A DNA stretch of 64,000 nucleotides from Lachnocurva sp045579705 (GTDB lineage Bacteria > Bacillota > Clostridia > Lachnospirales > Lachnospiraceae), in assembly GCA_045579705.1 (NCBI GenBank), contig JAZNMP010000015.1, forward strand, positions 1 to 64,000, read 5' to 3'. The translations under genes and the position numbers were made by a program. A model generated the notes under the pieces. The model saw nothing but the letters and a program-made list of their open reading frames with translations. It did no database searches and was not told where the DNA came from. This document shows, piece after piece, positions 27,187-37,176 of this stretch. Each line of letters opens with the position of its first letter. Position 1 is the stretch's first letter.

Positions 27187-29694
27187 ATGTCAAAAGTGAT
27201 TTATACAAAGTATAATCAGAACCGTAATGAAAAGTTTCAAACTAGAACATCAATTATAAAAGATGATGAGAATAAATATGTTGTAAAAGCAGCTGCAAAT
27301 ATAGCAGCTAGTGACTTTATAAGTGCATTTCCAGAAAAGTATAATATGACAAAATCCATATATCCTAATATGGATTTTTTGCCATGCAATCTTAAAGATG
27401 GAGTTGTATATTATGATTTTTTGAAGGGTAAATCATTAGATTCTCAAATTGGAAAATATACAAATGATGTTAATAAATTAGTAGATGTTATTAAAGAGAT
27501 ATTGGATAAATACTTCGTTTTAAATGATGGTGTAAAGACCAGTTTTGTACTGGATGCTAATTTTAAAGAAGTGTTTGGAGAGATTGATTGCAGCAAGTAT
27601 TCTTGCATTAGGCCAGTAAATCTGGATGTAATTCTAGACAATTTAATAATGAAAGAAGATGGAACTGTTACTGTATATGATTATGAATGGGTATTTGATA
27701 TGACAGTTCCAGTAAATTTTGTATTGTACAGAATTTTGTCTAGGATCTATGATAAGTATTTTTCGGATTTAAGTGCTCAGATAGATTTTGAGGAATTTGT
27801 AAAGAAATTTAATATCGAATCAGATGAACGTTCTATTTATGAAGAAATGGAAAATAGGTTTATAAAATATGTATATGATAATAATGATCCTATTTTCTCT
27901 AATGCTGAATATAGAAATGGTGCAAGAACAGTAGATGATTTGGTTCGTAAACTAGATGATACTGAGTATCGTTTGGAAGATATGATTAATGAACATGCAA
28001 AGGTGTCTAAAGCTTTTATTGAGGTTAATGAGGAATTGAATAGAATTCGGAATTCTAAAATGTGGAAGGCTTCAAAGCCAATTCGTTTTGTGGCAAGAAA
28101 GGCTAGAACATGTTTTAGAATCGGTTTAAAAGGAACTATTAAAGAAGCTAAAAGAAAGATCGTTTTAAAGAAGGGCGACTATCTTTGGAAACCAACAAGT
28201 AAAGAGTTGGAAAAGCAGAGGAAATATATTTCTGAGTGTAATCCTAAAATAAGTATTTTAACGCCATTATTTAAGACACCAGATTTATTCTTAAGAGAAA
28301 TGATAGATTCTGTTGTCGCGCAGACATATGAAAATTGGGAATTGTGCTTAGTTGATTTTTCTCCTGCTGACTATTATGAAGTTGAAAATATTGTAAGGGA
28401 ATATAAAGATTCACGTATTAAATATTATCGAGATGAAAATGTAAATATTCCTGAAAATACAAATACATGTATTGAGAAAGCAACTGGAGATTATCTGGCG
28501 ATTTTGGATCATGATGACATTTTACATCCATCCGCATTGTACATGTGTGTAAAAGAAATTGATGCAGGATCTGACTTTGTATATACAGATGAAATAAAGT
28601 TTGAAGGTGATTTGAATCATTGTTATGCTCCGAATTTCAAACCTGATTTTGCACCAGAAGATTTGTTGGCATCTAACTATATCTGTCATTTCAATGTGTT
28701 TAAAAAATCTCTTTTAGACAAAGCCGGTTTATATAGAACAGAGGCAAATGGTAGCCAGGATCATGATGTTGTTCTACGTATGACAAAATTAGCAGAGAAG
28801 ATTGCGCATGTTCCGTATCTTTTGTATTTCTGGAGAAATCATCCAGGTTCAGTTGCTTCAAATATTGATGCCAAACCATATGCGACATTGGCAGGAATAT
28901 GGTCTGTGGAACAGAGATTGAAGAGCGATGGATATGACATAGAGGCTTCATCTGTTATTAATAACATTCCAGTATATCGATTAAAGGCATCTGTTTCTGA
29001 AATAAAAGATGTTCTAGTTGTTATATATGGAAATGATATTGAAAAAATAAATCAAACTAAGAAGTCGATATTACAGCAGAAAATTTCAGAATCAGATATT
29101 GTTTTTGTAGATGATTTAGTATCTTCAAAAACAACAATTTCAGATAAAGCTTTATATGAATTGCTAAGGAAAACAGACAGGAAGTATGTTCTACTGATTA
29201 AAGAAGGTTCAGTCTTTACTTCTGATAATGCAATAAATGAAATGCGTACATATATTCAGTTTGAGGGTGTATCAGCTGTTGATTCAAAAGTAATAGATGA
29301 AAATGAAAAGCTTTATTCCGCTGGAGTTTCTGTTTCAAATAAATTTGAGAACAATGTTAAGCTTCGAGGAAAAGGTGCGAACAGAGATTTCGGTGGATTT
29401 GAGAATGCATTTATACATGCGAGAAATGTTTCTGCAGCATTAGGTATATGTACATTAATAGATCGAAACATGTGGTTAAATTCGGATGTTGAGATTGATT
29501 CATCAGAAAATGCGATACTTCAGAAATCATTTAAGATGACGGAAGGCCGTGTGGCTTGGACACCGTTTGCTGAAGTGCAGACTGATGGTACTTCTTATGA
29601 TGATTTATTGAGAGATGAGCATTATAGAAGTATAGGTGCAACGGATAGAGATCCATATTTCAGTGATTATGTTATAAAGTATTCTTTTGAATAA
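27187..29694 (+). CDS. Kinase-like domain + coiled coil + glycosyltransferase family 2
   Basis: The protein has 835 residues. The N-terminal ~260 look like an aminoglycoside/choline-kinase fold: 'KYVVKAA' (Lys), 'YYDFLKGKSL' hinge, and 'ILDNLIMKEDGTVTVYDYEW' (catalytic and metal-binding blocks). A coiled coil with the linker 'NSKMWKASKPIRFVAR' follows. Then comes a GT-A domain ('KISILTPLFKTPDLFLREM', 'ILDHDDILHPS') and a weakly conserved second GT-A-like region. ATG 27187 follows GTGGAG; an in-frame TTG at 27172 is less likely. Together with the upstream methyltransferase this resembles a WbdD-like chain-capping kit built onto a transferase (inference). Confidence 0.72.
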   Translation: MSKVIYTKYNQNRNEKFQTRTSIIKDDENKYVVKAAANIAASDFISAFPEKYNMTKSIYPNMDFLPCNLKDGVVYYDFLKGKSLDSQIGKYTNDVNKLVDVIKEILDKYFVLNDGVKTSFVLDANFKEVFGEIDCSKYSCIRPVNLDVILDNLIMKEDGTVTVYDYEWVFDMTVPVNFVLYRILSRIYDKYFSDLSAQIDFEEFVKKFNIESDERSIYEEMENRFIKYVYDNNDPIFSNAEYRNGARTVDDLVRKLDDTEYRLEDMINEHAKVSKAFIEVNEELNRIRNSKMWKASKPIRFVARKARTCFRIGLKGTIKEAKRKIVLKKGDYLWKPTSKELEKQRKYISECNPKISILTPLFKTPDLFLREMIDSVVAQTYENWELCLVDFSPADYYEVENIVREYKDSRIKYYRDENVNIPENTNTCIEKATGDYLAILDHDDILHPSALYMCVKEIDAGSDFVYTDEIKFEGDLNHCYAPNFKPDFAPEDLLASNYICHFNVFKKSLLDKAGLYRTEANGSQDHDVVLRMTKLAEKIAHVPYLLYFWRNHPGSVASNIDAKPYATLAGIWSVEQRLKSDGYDIEASSVINNIPVYRLKASVSEIKDVLVVIYGNDIEKINQTKKSILQQKISESDIVFVDDLVSSKTTISDKALYELLRKTDRKYVLLIKEGSVFTSDNAINEMRTYIQFEGVSAVDSKVIDENEKLYSAGVSVSNKFENNVKLRGKGANRDFGGFENAFIHARNVSAALGICTLIDRNMWLNSDVEIDSSENAILQKSFKMTEGRVAWTPFAEVQTDGTSYDDLLRDEHYRSIGATDRDPYFSDYVIKYSFE

Positions 29695-29714
29695 GATACA
29701 TTTGGGAGCTTCAA

Positions 29715-31958
29715 ATGGCTAAATTACAGAGAATTAAAAATGGAACGAAAAAAGTTTCGAGAGCAATTTTGGGACAGAAGGCAACTAGTAATCTGGGAAA
29801 GGTATACAGAAAAGTTTTTAAGAAGGAAATAAGGTATAAGAGAATGGTTGATGTTCTCTTTATCAATGGGTGTGATCTTTCTGTACCTCATCCTCCTAGA
29901 TATAGAGTTACACATCAGAGAGAGCAGCTTGAAGCTAATAATATTACAACTGAAGAAATGTTTTATACGCAGGTTTCAAAGCAGGATGTAAAATATGCAA
30001 ATGCATTTGTGATATTTAGATGTCCTTATTTGGATAGTATTGGTGAACTTATAGAAGAAGCTCATCGTTTAAATAAACCAGTATTTTATGACATCGATGA
30101 TTTAGTTGTAGATACTAAGTATACCGATATGATTCCTTATGTTCAGTGCTTAAATGCTGAGGAAAAGGCTCTGTATGATGATGGTGTAAATCGTATGGGT
30201 AAAACACTGAAAATGTGTGATGCTGCGATAACAACTACACAGGCATTAGCTGATGAATTAGCTAATTATGTTCCAAAGGTTTATGTAAATAGAAATACAG
30301 CCTCCGAAGCGATGTATAAATGTTCTTTAGACGCGATAGAACTTAAGCATCGTAATTATTCTGAGAATATAAGAATCGATGAAGCTAAAAATGTTCTTAT
30401 CAAAAAACGTGAGAAAAATGAGGTAAGAATCGGGTATTTCAGTGGAAGTATTACACATAATGCAGACGTAGAACTGATTAAAGATTCTTTGATAAGAATA
30501 TTAAGTGAAAATGCTAATGTTAAATTATATCTAGTTGGTGAATTAGATTTACCAGAAGAGTTCAAAGAATATAACAACCAGATAGTTATAGTTCCATTTA
30601 TAGATTGGCATAATCTTCCTAAATTAGTTGCTAGTGTTGATATTAATCTTGCACCTATAGAAGATACTATTTTTAATAGAGCTAAATCTGAGAATAAATG
30701 GGTAGAAGCATCTTTGGTTAAGACTGTTACTGTTGCAAGTAACGTGGGCGCTTTTGCAGAGATGATTGAAGATGGGAAGACAGGTTATCTTTGTGATGAT
30801 AATTGGTACGATGTTCTATCTATGCTTGTAAAGGATACTGGCTTAAGAAATGAAATATCTGAGAATGCTTTTTCTTTTGTAAAGGAAAAATGTATTACCC
30901 TTTATAATGGGAAGAATATTGCAGATATTGTTTCGCAAAAATTTGATAAGACGCTTATGTGTGCACTTCCTTCAAGTGAAATAAGCGGTGGAATTATGGT
31001 TGCGCTGAAACATCTTTGCTTTTTAAGAAACCAGGGATGGAATGTGACTATAGTTGCAAGTAATCCTTCTCTTACTAATATGATTTTTGACGGATATGAT
31101 TACCCGGTTATTTATATGGAAAGAGAAGCAGTTGATGCTTCTTTTGAAAAGGGAATTGCTACTATGTGGAGTACTGTTCCGTATTTAGAATCACATTCTA
31201 GAATTAAAAATTGCTATTACTTAGTTCAGAATTACGAAACAGATTTTTATGCACCAAATCATCCGCTTAGATTGCCTGCAAATAGAACATATTCAATTAA
31301 AGATAATAGATTTAAATATGTAACTATTTCAAAATGGTGCCAGAAGTGGCTTAAGAAATATTATGATCAGGATGCCTCATATGCACCTAATGGTATTGAA
31401 ACTAAGAATTTCAATTGGAAAGAACGCGATTTTTCTGATGTAGAAAATGGAAAGCGAAAGGTGAGAATTCTGATTGAAGGTGATTCTGCGGTCAAATATA
31501 AAGGCGTAGATGATAGTTTTAATGTAGTAAAGGAATTGGACCCTGCTAAATATGAAATATGGTATATGTCATATAATGCGGGACCTAAGGATTGGTATAG
31601 AGTAGATAAGTTCTTACATAGAATACCTTATGCTGAGGTTGGAAAAGTGTATGAGCAGTGTGATATCTTGCTTAAATCAAGTACACTTGAAAGCTTCTCA
31701 TATCCTCCGTTAGAAATGATGACAACAGGTGGATTTGTAGTTGCTGTTAAAAATGGTGGAAACCAGGAATATCTTAAGGATGGAGAAAACTGTCTATTTT
31801 ATGAATCAGGTGATTCTAAAGCTGGCGCTGAATGCATTGAACGGATTGTAAATAATGATGAATTGAGAACAACTTTAAATTCTAATGTTAAAGAGCTGGT
31901 TAAAAGTCGTGATTGGTTGATGCTAAAAGAAAGCATACTTAACTTATATGACGTATAG
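29715..31958 (+). CDS. Large tandem GT4 glycosyltransferase (WsaF/rhamnan-synthesis-like)
   Basis: The protein has 747 residues and two GT-B units. The first has 'FINGCDLSVPHPPRYRV' and 'VFYDIDDLVVDT', with a donor half 'IGYFSGSITHNADVELI' and 'NLAPIEDTIFNRAKS'. The second begins 'CALPSSEISGGIMVALKHL' and ends with 'LESFSYPPLEMMTTGGFVV'. This two-unit design is seen in rhamnan and S-layer glycan assembly (WsaF-like). The likely role is chain extension; the sugar is not certain. It is 20 bp downstream of the kinase/GT2 gene. Confidence 0.78.
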   Translation: MAKLQRIKNGTKKVSRAILGQKATSNLGKVYRKVFKKEIRYKRMVDVLFINGCDLSVPHPPRYRVTHQREQLEANNITTEEMFYTQVSKQDVKYANAFVIFRCPYLDSIGELIEEAHRLNKPVFYDIDDLVVDTKYTDMIPYVQCLNAEEKALYDDGVNRMGKTLKMCDAAITTTQALADELANYVPKVYVNRNTASEAMYKCSLDAIELKHRNYSENIRIDEAKNVLIKKREKNEVRIGYFSGSITHNADVELIKDSLIRILSENANVKLYLVGELDLPEEFKEYNNQIVIVPFIDWHNLPKLVASVDINLAPIEDTIFNRAKSENKWVEASLVKTVTVASNVGAFAEMIEDGKTGYLCDDNWYDVLSMLVKDTGLRNEISENAFSFVKEKCITLYNGKNIADIVSQKFDKTLMCALPSSEISGGIMVALKHLCFLRNQGWNVTIVASNPSLTNMIFDGYDYPVIYMEREAVDASFEKGIATMWSTVPYLESHSRIKNCYYLVQNYETDFYAPNHPLRLPANRTYSIKDNRFKYVTISKWCQKWLKKYYDQDASYAPNGIETKNFNWKERDFSDVENGKRKVRILIEGDSAVKYKGVDDSFNVVKELDPAKYEIWYMSYNAGPKDWYRVDKFLHRIPYAEVGKVYEQCDILLKSSTLESFSYPPLEMMTTGGFVVAVKNGGNQEYLKDGENCLFYESGDSKAGAECIERIVNNDELRTTLNSNVKELVKSRDWLMLKESILNLYDV

Positions 31959-31973
31959 ATAAGGAAATAATAC

Positions 31974-33683
31974 ATGGAATTCATAAATAATAAATCTAGG
32001 TGCATAGGTATTATTTTATTAGATATTATTCTTTTGGTATTATCGTATAATGCTGTCTGCAGAATAAAACCTACGTTTTGGGTGGTATTGGTTCTTGGGA
32101 TAGTAATAGTTGATTTTTGCTTGTTGAAGTCTAAATTTGAATTGAGTGGAATCAAGGAGCTCTTTTCATTAAAAAATACTATTTCTTGGATAATACGGAT
32201 GGTAATCCTTGGTGTTGTAGCATTTGCGTTAAATGCAGTTATAGCAAAAGTTACAAATGGTTCATTTCTTAACTTCTCACGTATTCTGATGGTTTTCTGT
32301 GTAGGAATGATTATATTAGTTGGTTATATAGCTAAATCAAAAGAGAATTATAAAGAAGAAACCTTTTTTGCCTTTGTAGGTATTGTTTGTAGTTTGTTTT
32401 TTGTTGTTGTATCGCCTAGAATACTAGGGATATCCTGGGATGATCAATATCACTATGATCATGCACTTTCACTTGTATATTTAACTGATGATACAAGATA
32501 TGAAGCAGATGATAATATTGAGCATTATAGCGTAAAGTATATGCCGGACGAAAAGCATTCTCCGGAGAAGTTGCGTAGATATTATAAAGAGCTAAATGAT
32601 TCATATAAGTTAAAAGAACTTGCAAATGATAAGAATCATAAATATGCGTATGATATTCATTCATATGCATATTTACCATCAGCTTTGGGTATTTTTATAG
32701 GTAGAGGATTAAGCCTTTCGTATACTAAAACTGTTATGATGGGTAGATTCTTTAATGCATTATTCTATATATTGATAATAGCACTTGGAATAAGAAAACT
32801 TCATTATGGTAAAGCTTTGATGGGAGTTTTGGGATTAAATCCTATGTCTGTTTTTTTAGCTTCATCTTATTCGTATGATGCTTGGGTTATTGCATTTATG
32901 TTTTTGGGATATGCATATTATATAAGCATGTTACAGAGTGATGAAAAAATTACTTTTAAAGATCAGCTATTGATGGTTGGATTTGTTGCTATTGCATGTC
33001 TGCCAAAACAGATTTATTTTACTATGCTTTTGCCAATGCTGTTTGTATCAAAGAAGCATTTTAAGAGTAATAAAGAATGGAAAAGATTTATATTTATTGA
33101 TTTAATTGCTGGTCTTGCGTTATTAATTAGTTTTATTATCCCATTCTTTGTTCATACAGAGAATTATAATGATCCAAATGGGGGTGCTGGAATAGATGCG
33201 ATGGGGCAGGTGAGTTTTATATTGCATCAGCCATTAGCATATGTTCGTGTATTCATAGGATTTATGAGAGGATATCTCAATCTTGATAATTCTTGGTGGT
33301 ATATTCAGGATATTGGCTATTTGAATGCTGGAAAATATTTTGCAACCGTATTAGTGGTATTTTTTGTTGTAGCTTTCTTAGATAGAAAGAATACAGTGAA
33401 GATTACTGTTTGGGAGAGATTTAAAGTCTTTTGTTCTATTGCTATTACGATAACACTTATTACAACAGCTATATATGTTTCATTTAATCCAGTTGCTTCT
33501 CCAGTAATAAATGGATGTCAGTTTAGGTATTTAATTCCATTTTTGCTTCCAGCATTTTATTTTGGAGTTGGCGATAATGTTGTATATACAGGGAATAAGA
33601 GATTGTTATCAATTGTCCCTTATTCAATAATAGGAATTTTGTTTGTTTTGTTAATATATCAAATCTGTGGAGTCTTTTGGTGA
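31974..33683 (+). CDS. DUF2142 membrane protein (first of two)
   Basis: The protein has 569 residues and about 12-13 membrane helices. A large first extracellular loop has acidic clusters ('SWDDQYHYDHALSLVYL', 'DEKHSPEKLRRYYKELND'), and later blocks 'SYSYDAWVIAFMFLG' and 'ACLPKQIYF' define the DUF2142 family. These are GT-C-like by topology and occur in surface polysaccharide loci. They are thought to act outside the membrane using lipid-linked sugars, but biochemical roles are largely unproven. It overlaps the next DUF2142 gene by about 4 bp. Confidence 0.78.
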   Translation: MEFINNKSRCIGIILLDIILLVLSYNAVCRIKPTFWVVLVLGIVIVDFCLLKSKFELSGIKELFSLKNTISWIIRMVILGVVAFALNAVIAKVTNGSFLNFSRILMVFCVGMIILVGYIAKSKENYKEETFFAFVGIVCSLFFVVVSPRILGISWDDQYHYDHALSLVYLTDDTRYEADDNIEHYSVKYMPDEKHSPEKLRRYYKELNDSYKLKELANDKNHKYAYDIHSYAYLPSALGIFIGRGLSLSYTKTVMMGRFFNALFYILIIALGIRKLHYGKALMGVLGLNPMSVFLASSYSYDAWVIAFMFLGYAYYISMLQSDEKITFKDQLLMVGFVAIACLPKQIYFTMLLPMLFVSKKHFKSNKEWKRFIFIDLIAGLALLISFIIPFFVHTENYNDPNGGAGIDAMGQVSFILHQPLAYVRVFIGFMRGYLNLDNSWWYIQDIGYLNAGKYFATVLVVFFVVAFLDRKNTVKITVWERFKVFCSIAITITLITTAIYVSFNPVASPVINGCQFRYLIPFLLPAFYFGVGDNVVYTGNKRLLSIVPYSIIGILFVLLIYQICGVFW

Positions 33684-35173
33684 TTAATATGAATTGTAAG
33701 AAGTTTGAGTGGGCGTTTATCGGGATTCTAGAAGCGATAATTCTCTTTCTTTCTGTTTTTGTAGCGCACAAATTTAGGGTAAATTATTTAGCATATTCTA
33801 ATGCAATCATTGTATTAGGAATAATGTTGATGTGTGCACTTTTATTGGTATATATATTATATAAAAAGAATATAGAACTGCATAAGATTGCGTTAACTAT
33901 TGGATTGCTATTAGGCTTTGTTTATTCTATATACCTTCCAATTGGATCAGTTCCAGATGAACCTGTGCACTTTGAAGTTGCATATAGCGTTTCAAATTTT
34001 TATTTAGGATATGATCATGTATCATATAAAAGACAATGCGATATAGATTATAAGTATTCTATTAAATATAACACGCCAGAATTAAATGATACGTATTATT
34101 CAAAAATGTTTAAAAAAGCTGGGAATACTGATGTAAAGCGAAAGCATTATTATGTTAACAATAGATTTCCATTTCAGTATTATATTCCGGCATTAGGGAT
34201 TGCTGTTGGTCGTATTTTACATTTTAATCCGGAACTAATGTATATGTTAGGAAGAATTTTTAATATGATTTTCTTCTGGATAATGGCTTCCTTAGCGGTG
34301 AAATATATGCCATTTGGTAAGACGGGATTGTTGGCTTTACTATTTATGCCTACAACATTACAACAAACAATGTCGTATTCATATGATTCATCAATAATAG
34401 CTTGTTCGTTGGTTATTATATCGTTAACGTTACATATGTATTATTCATCATTGCAGGATATAAAGAAAACTGAATGGGGACTTTTGGCTGGTGCGGGTAT
34501 GTTTTTGTTGCCACAAAAAAGTCATGCATATATTTTGGTCGTCTTTTTCCCAATAGTTTTGCTTTTAAAGAAAAGCTTTAAAGAGAAGAGTAGAGGACTT
34601 CTTTATAGTATAGTTGCTATATTAGGTTTTGCTGTACTCGCTTATTTTATATCTCATACTAGTGGAGATGGAGTTGTAGTAGTTAGAGATGGTTACTTTA
34701 ATCCGCATTATGTATTATCTCATCTAAAGCAATCAGTGATAGTATTTTATAATACTATTATAGTAGGAAGTGGATTCTATTTAGAGTCATTAGTTGGGCA
34801 TTCGTTAGGATGGTTCGATATAGGTGTACCATCAATAATTGTTCATTTAAACTTGTTTATTTTATTTGTTTGCTTATTAAAGAGAAAACAGGAACAGATA
34901 AACGTAAATGTTTCTTTAAAACTAATTTCGGGATTGGTATTTTTCGGGACTGTAGGAATTGTAATGCTTGGAATGCTGCTATCTTGGACACAAATATCTG
35001 ATTCAACTATCCAAGGTGTTCAAGGAAGATATATTACTCCTGTCATTCCAGCATTAGGTGTTGTTTTATATTCTAAATTTATCGAAGTGGATGAAAAAAT
35101 TGATAAATGGCTTATGATAACAATTGTGTTCTTGCAGGCTATGATTGTGCTGACTACGTGTAATAGATTTTAG
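33680..35173 (+). CDS. DUF2142 membrane protein (second of two)
   Basis: The protein has about 497 residues with the same family blocks as its neighbour: 'GSVPDEPVHFEVAYSVSNF', 'SYSYDSSIIACSLVI' and 'LLPQKSHAYI'. The start is probably GTG 33680, which overlaps the upstream stop (GTGA) and lies 7 bp after GGAG (33669-33672); an ATG at 33689 is the alternative. The 'PDEP' acidic pair in the first loop could be catalytic, as in GT-C enzymes. Two adjacent copies suggest two different sugar additions at the outer face. Confidence 0.78.
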   Translation: MINMNCKKFEWAFIGILEAIILFLSVFVAHKFRVNYLAYSNAIIVLGIMLMCALLLVYILYKKNIELHKIALTIGLLLGFVYSIYLPIGSVPDEPVHFEVAYSVSNFYLGYDHVSYKRQCDIDYKYSIKYNTPELNDTYYSKMFKKAGNTDVKRKHYYVNNRFPFQYYIPALGIAVGRILHFNPELMYMLGRIFNMIFFWIMASLAVKYMPFGKTGLLALLFMPTTLQQTMSYSYDSSIIACSLVIISLTLHMYYSSLQDIKKTEWGLLAGAGMFLLPQKSHAYILVVFFPIVLLLKKSFKEKSRGLLYSIVAILGFAVLAYFISHTSGDGVVVVRDGYFNPHYVLSHLKQSVIVFYNTIIVGSGFYLESLVGHSLGWFDIGVPSIIVHLNLFILFVCLLKRKQEQINVNVSLKLISGLVFFGTVGIVMLGMLLSWTQISDSTIQGVQGRYITPVIPALGVVLYSKFIEVDEKIDKWLMITIVFLQAMIVLTTCNRF

Positions 35174-35194
35174 ATTATATAGGTGAATTAAGAA

Positions 35195-36427
35195 GTGGAT
35201 TCTAATACAAATTTTAAAAGAAATGTTTTTTGGAATATTTTAGGAACTGGATTAAATTCCTTTAATTCATTGTTTCTAATGATCTTTGTTACTAGGATAA
35301 ATGGAACCAATGATGCAGGAATTTTTACATTAGCTTTTTCGACAGCATGTATTTTGTATGTGGTTGGTGTTTATTCTGGTAGAGTGTTTCAAGTAACAGA
35401 ATCAAATGAGAGTATTTCAGACAATGATTATTTATTAGGACGTTTTATTACCGTAATTCTAATGGTGGCTGCGGCTATTATTTTTGTCTTTTATAAGAGA
35501 TACGATGTATACAAAGCGGCGATAGTTGTCTTGCTTACAGTATATAAAGGTTTAGAAGCGTTATCAGATGTGCTGTATGGAATGATGCAGAAGAACGATG
35601 AATTATATAAAGTAGGACAATCATATTTTGTTAAATCAGTGCTAACACTAATTGGTTTTCTGGTAATAGATGTTGTTTCGCATAATCTAATTTTATCTAT
35701 TTTGTGGGTTGTTTGTATATGGACTATTAGTTTGATAGTTATAGATTATTCCTGGGCTAAAGAATACATAAGAAATAGTGTTTCTCCAAGTTTTAATAAT
35801 GTATATATAATTATTAAAAGTGGGTTTTATGTGTTTGCAATAACATTTATGGGAATGTATGTTACTAATGCTTCAAAATATGCAATTGATATGTATTTGA
35901 ATAATCATTACCAGGCTATATATGGAATTATAATTATGCCTGCAACAGCGATTAGCTTGTTTGGACAGTTTGTATTTCATCCATATTTATCGCAGATGGC
36001 TCGTTTTAATGAAGAAAGAAAATACAAAGAATTAAATAAATTGACTCTGAAAGTTGTGTTATATATTGCGCTATTTGGAGTTTTAGGTGAGGTGGCAGCT
36101 TATTTACTTGGTATTCCAGTGCTTAGTTTATTATATGGAGTGGATTTGAAGTCATATAAAATGCTATTACTAATTATTATTGCTGCAGCTACTATGTATA
36201 ACATTGGCGGAACTTTTTCGTCTATGCTTACAACAATGCGAAAGACTTTTGTTCAGTTTGTGTTATATATAATACTGGTGATTTTTGCATGGTGGTCAGC
36301 TGATTGTTTAACTAGCAAATATGGAATAAATGGAGCTGTTTATGCATATTCTATTTTAATGATTGTTTTTATAGCACTCTATGTGATAGTTACTAAAATT
36401 ATACTAATGAAAAATATGGAGAAATAA
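35195..36427 (+). CDS. Wzx-type polysaccharide flippase (module B)
   Basis: The protein has 410 residues and about 12 membrane helices. 'KRNVFWNILGTGLNSFNSLFLMIFVTRINGTNDAGIF' (in parts) and the 'YAIDMYLNNHYQAIYGIIIMP' stretch place it in the polysaccharide transporter/MATE-like superfamily. It starts at GTG 35195. It is the second flippase in the locus and belongs with the DUF2142 pair and the following GT2/GT8 genes. Confidence 0.85.
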   Translation: MDSNTNFKRNVFWNILGTGLNSFNSLFLMIFVTRINGTNDAGIFTLAFSTACILYVVGVYSGRVFQVTESNESISDNDYLLGRFITVILMVAAAIIFVFYKRYDVYKAAIVVLLTVYKGLEALSDVLYGMMQKNDELYKVGQSYFVKSVLTLIGFLVIDVVSHNLILSILWVVCIWTISLIVIDYSWAKEYIRNSVSPSFNNVYIIIKSGFYVFAITFMGMYVTNASKYAIDMYLNNHYQAIYGIIIMPATAISLFGQFVFHPYLSQMARFNEERKYKELNKLTLKVVLYIALFGVLGEVAAYLLGIPVLSLLYGVDLKSYKMLLLIIIAAATMYNIGGTFSSMLTTMRKTFVQFVLYIILVIFAWWSADCLTSKYGINGAVYAYSILMIVFIALYVIVTKIILMKNMEK

Positions 36428-36430
36428 TTA

Positions 36431-37168
36431 GTGATTTCAATTATATGCCCTACAAACAATTTTGATGTTTTTAATTCACAATTAAAAGAATCATTAGACA
36501 AGCAGAATTATCGAGATTTTGAGGTTATACCAGTTGATACAAATAATAGAAGAATAAGTGCTGTTGATGCATTAATGGAAGGGGCAAAAAAAGCAAATGG
36601 AGAATATTTGCTTTTTTGCCATCACGATTTATTATTTGAAGAAGATGAATTGGGGAATATTATAAAATATCTGAGTAATATAGGTGATTTCGGTGCGGTA
36701 GGTGTAGCAGGAGTAGATAATCATGGAAAGGTTATTGGAAATGTTACAAATGGAGTTACACCGAAGAGGATTACCTCAAGTATTATTGACGGGCCAGTGG
36801 AAGTTCAAACACTAGATGAGATGTTGTTTATAGTAAAAAGAGAAGTCTTAAGTGAGATTCCTTTTGATAAAAGAAATGAAACGTGGCATTTATATGCGGT
36901 TGATTATTCTCTTAGTATGAAATTATATAATAAAAAGGTTTATGTAATACCAAGTGATATTTATCATAAATCAGCTGGATATTCGATGAATAGGTCCTAT
37001 TATACTGAGCTTCAACGTATTTGTGCTAAATATCAAAATGATATTGAAATAATATATACTACGATGGGAGTTTGGCACACCAAAACAGCTAAACTTCGAA
37101 TGGATATTTTTAGCATAAAGTTTCAAATGATTTTAGTGAATTTAAAAAGGTTTCTTATACGAAGGTAA
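36431..37168 (+). CDS. Glycosyltransferase family 2
   Basis: The protein has 245 residues: 'ISIICPTNNFDVFNSQLKESL' begins the GT-A fold, and 'YLLFCHHDLLFEEDEL' holds a variant of the metal-binding site (His-His-Asp). 'YAVDYSLSMKL' stands where the catalytic ED motif is usual. It starts at GTG 36431, just 3 bp after the flippase. Confidence 0.82.
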   Translation: MISIICPTNNFDVFNSQLKESLDKQNYRDFEVIPVDTNNRRISAVDALMEGAKKANGEYLLFCHHDLLFEEDELGNIIKYLSNIGDFGAVGVAGVDNHGKVIGNVTNGVTPKRITSSIIDGPVEVQTLDEMLFIVKREVLSEIPFDKRNETWHLYAVDYSLSMKLYNKKVYVIPSDIYHKSAGYSMNRSYYTELQRICAKYQNDIEIIYTTMGVWHTKTAKLRMDIFSIKFQMILVNLKRFLIRR

Positions 37169-37176
37169 GGGTAGAT

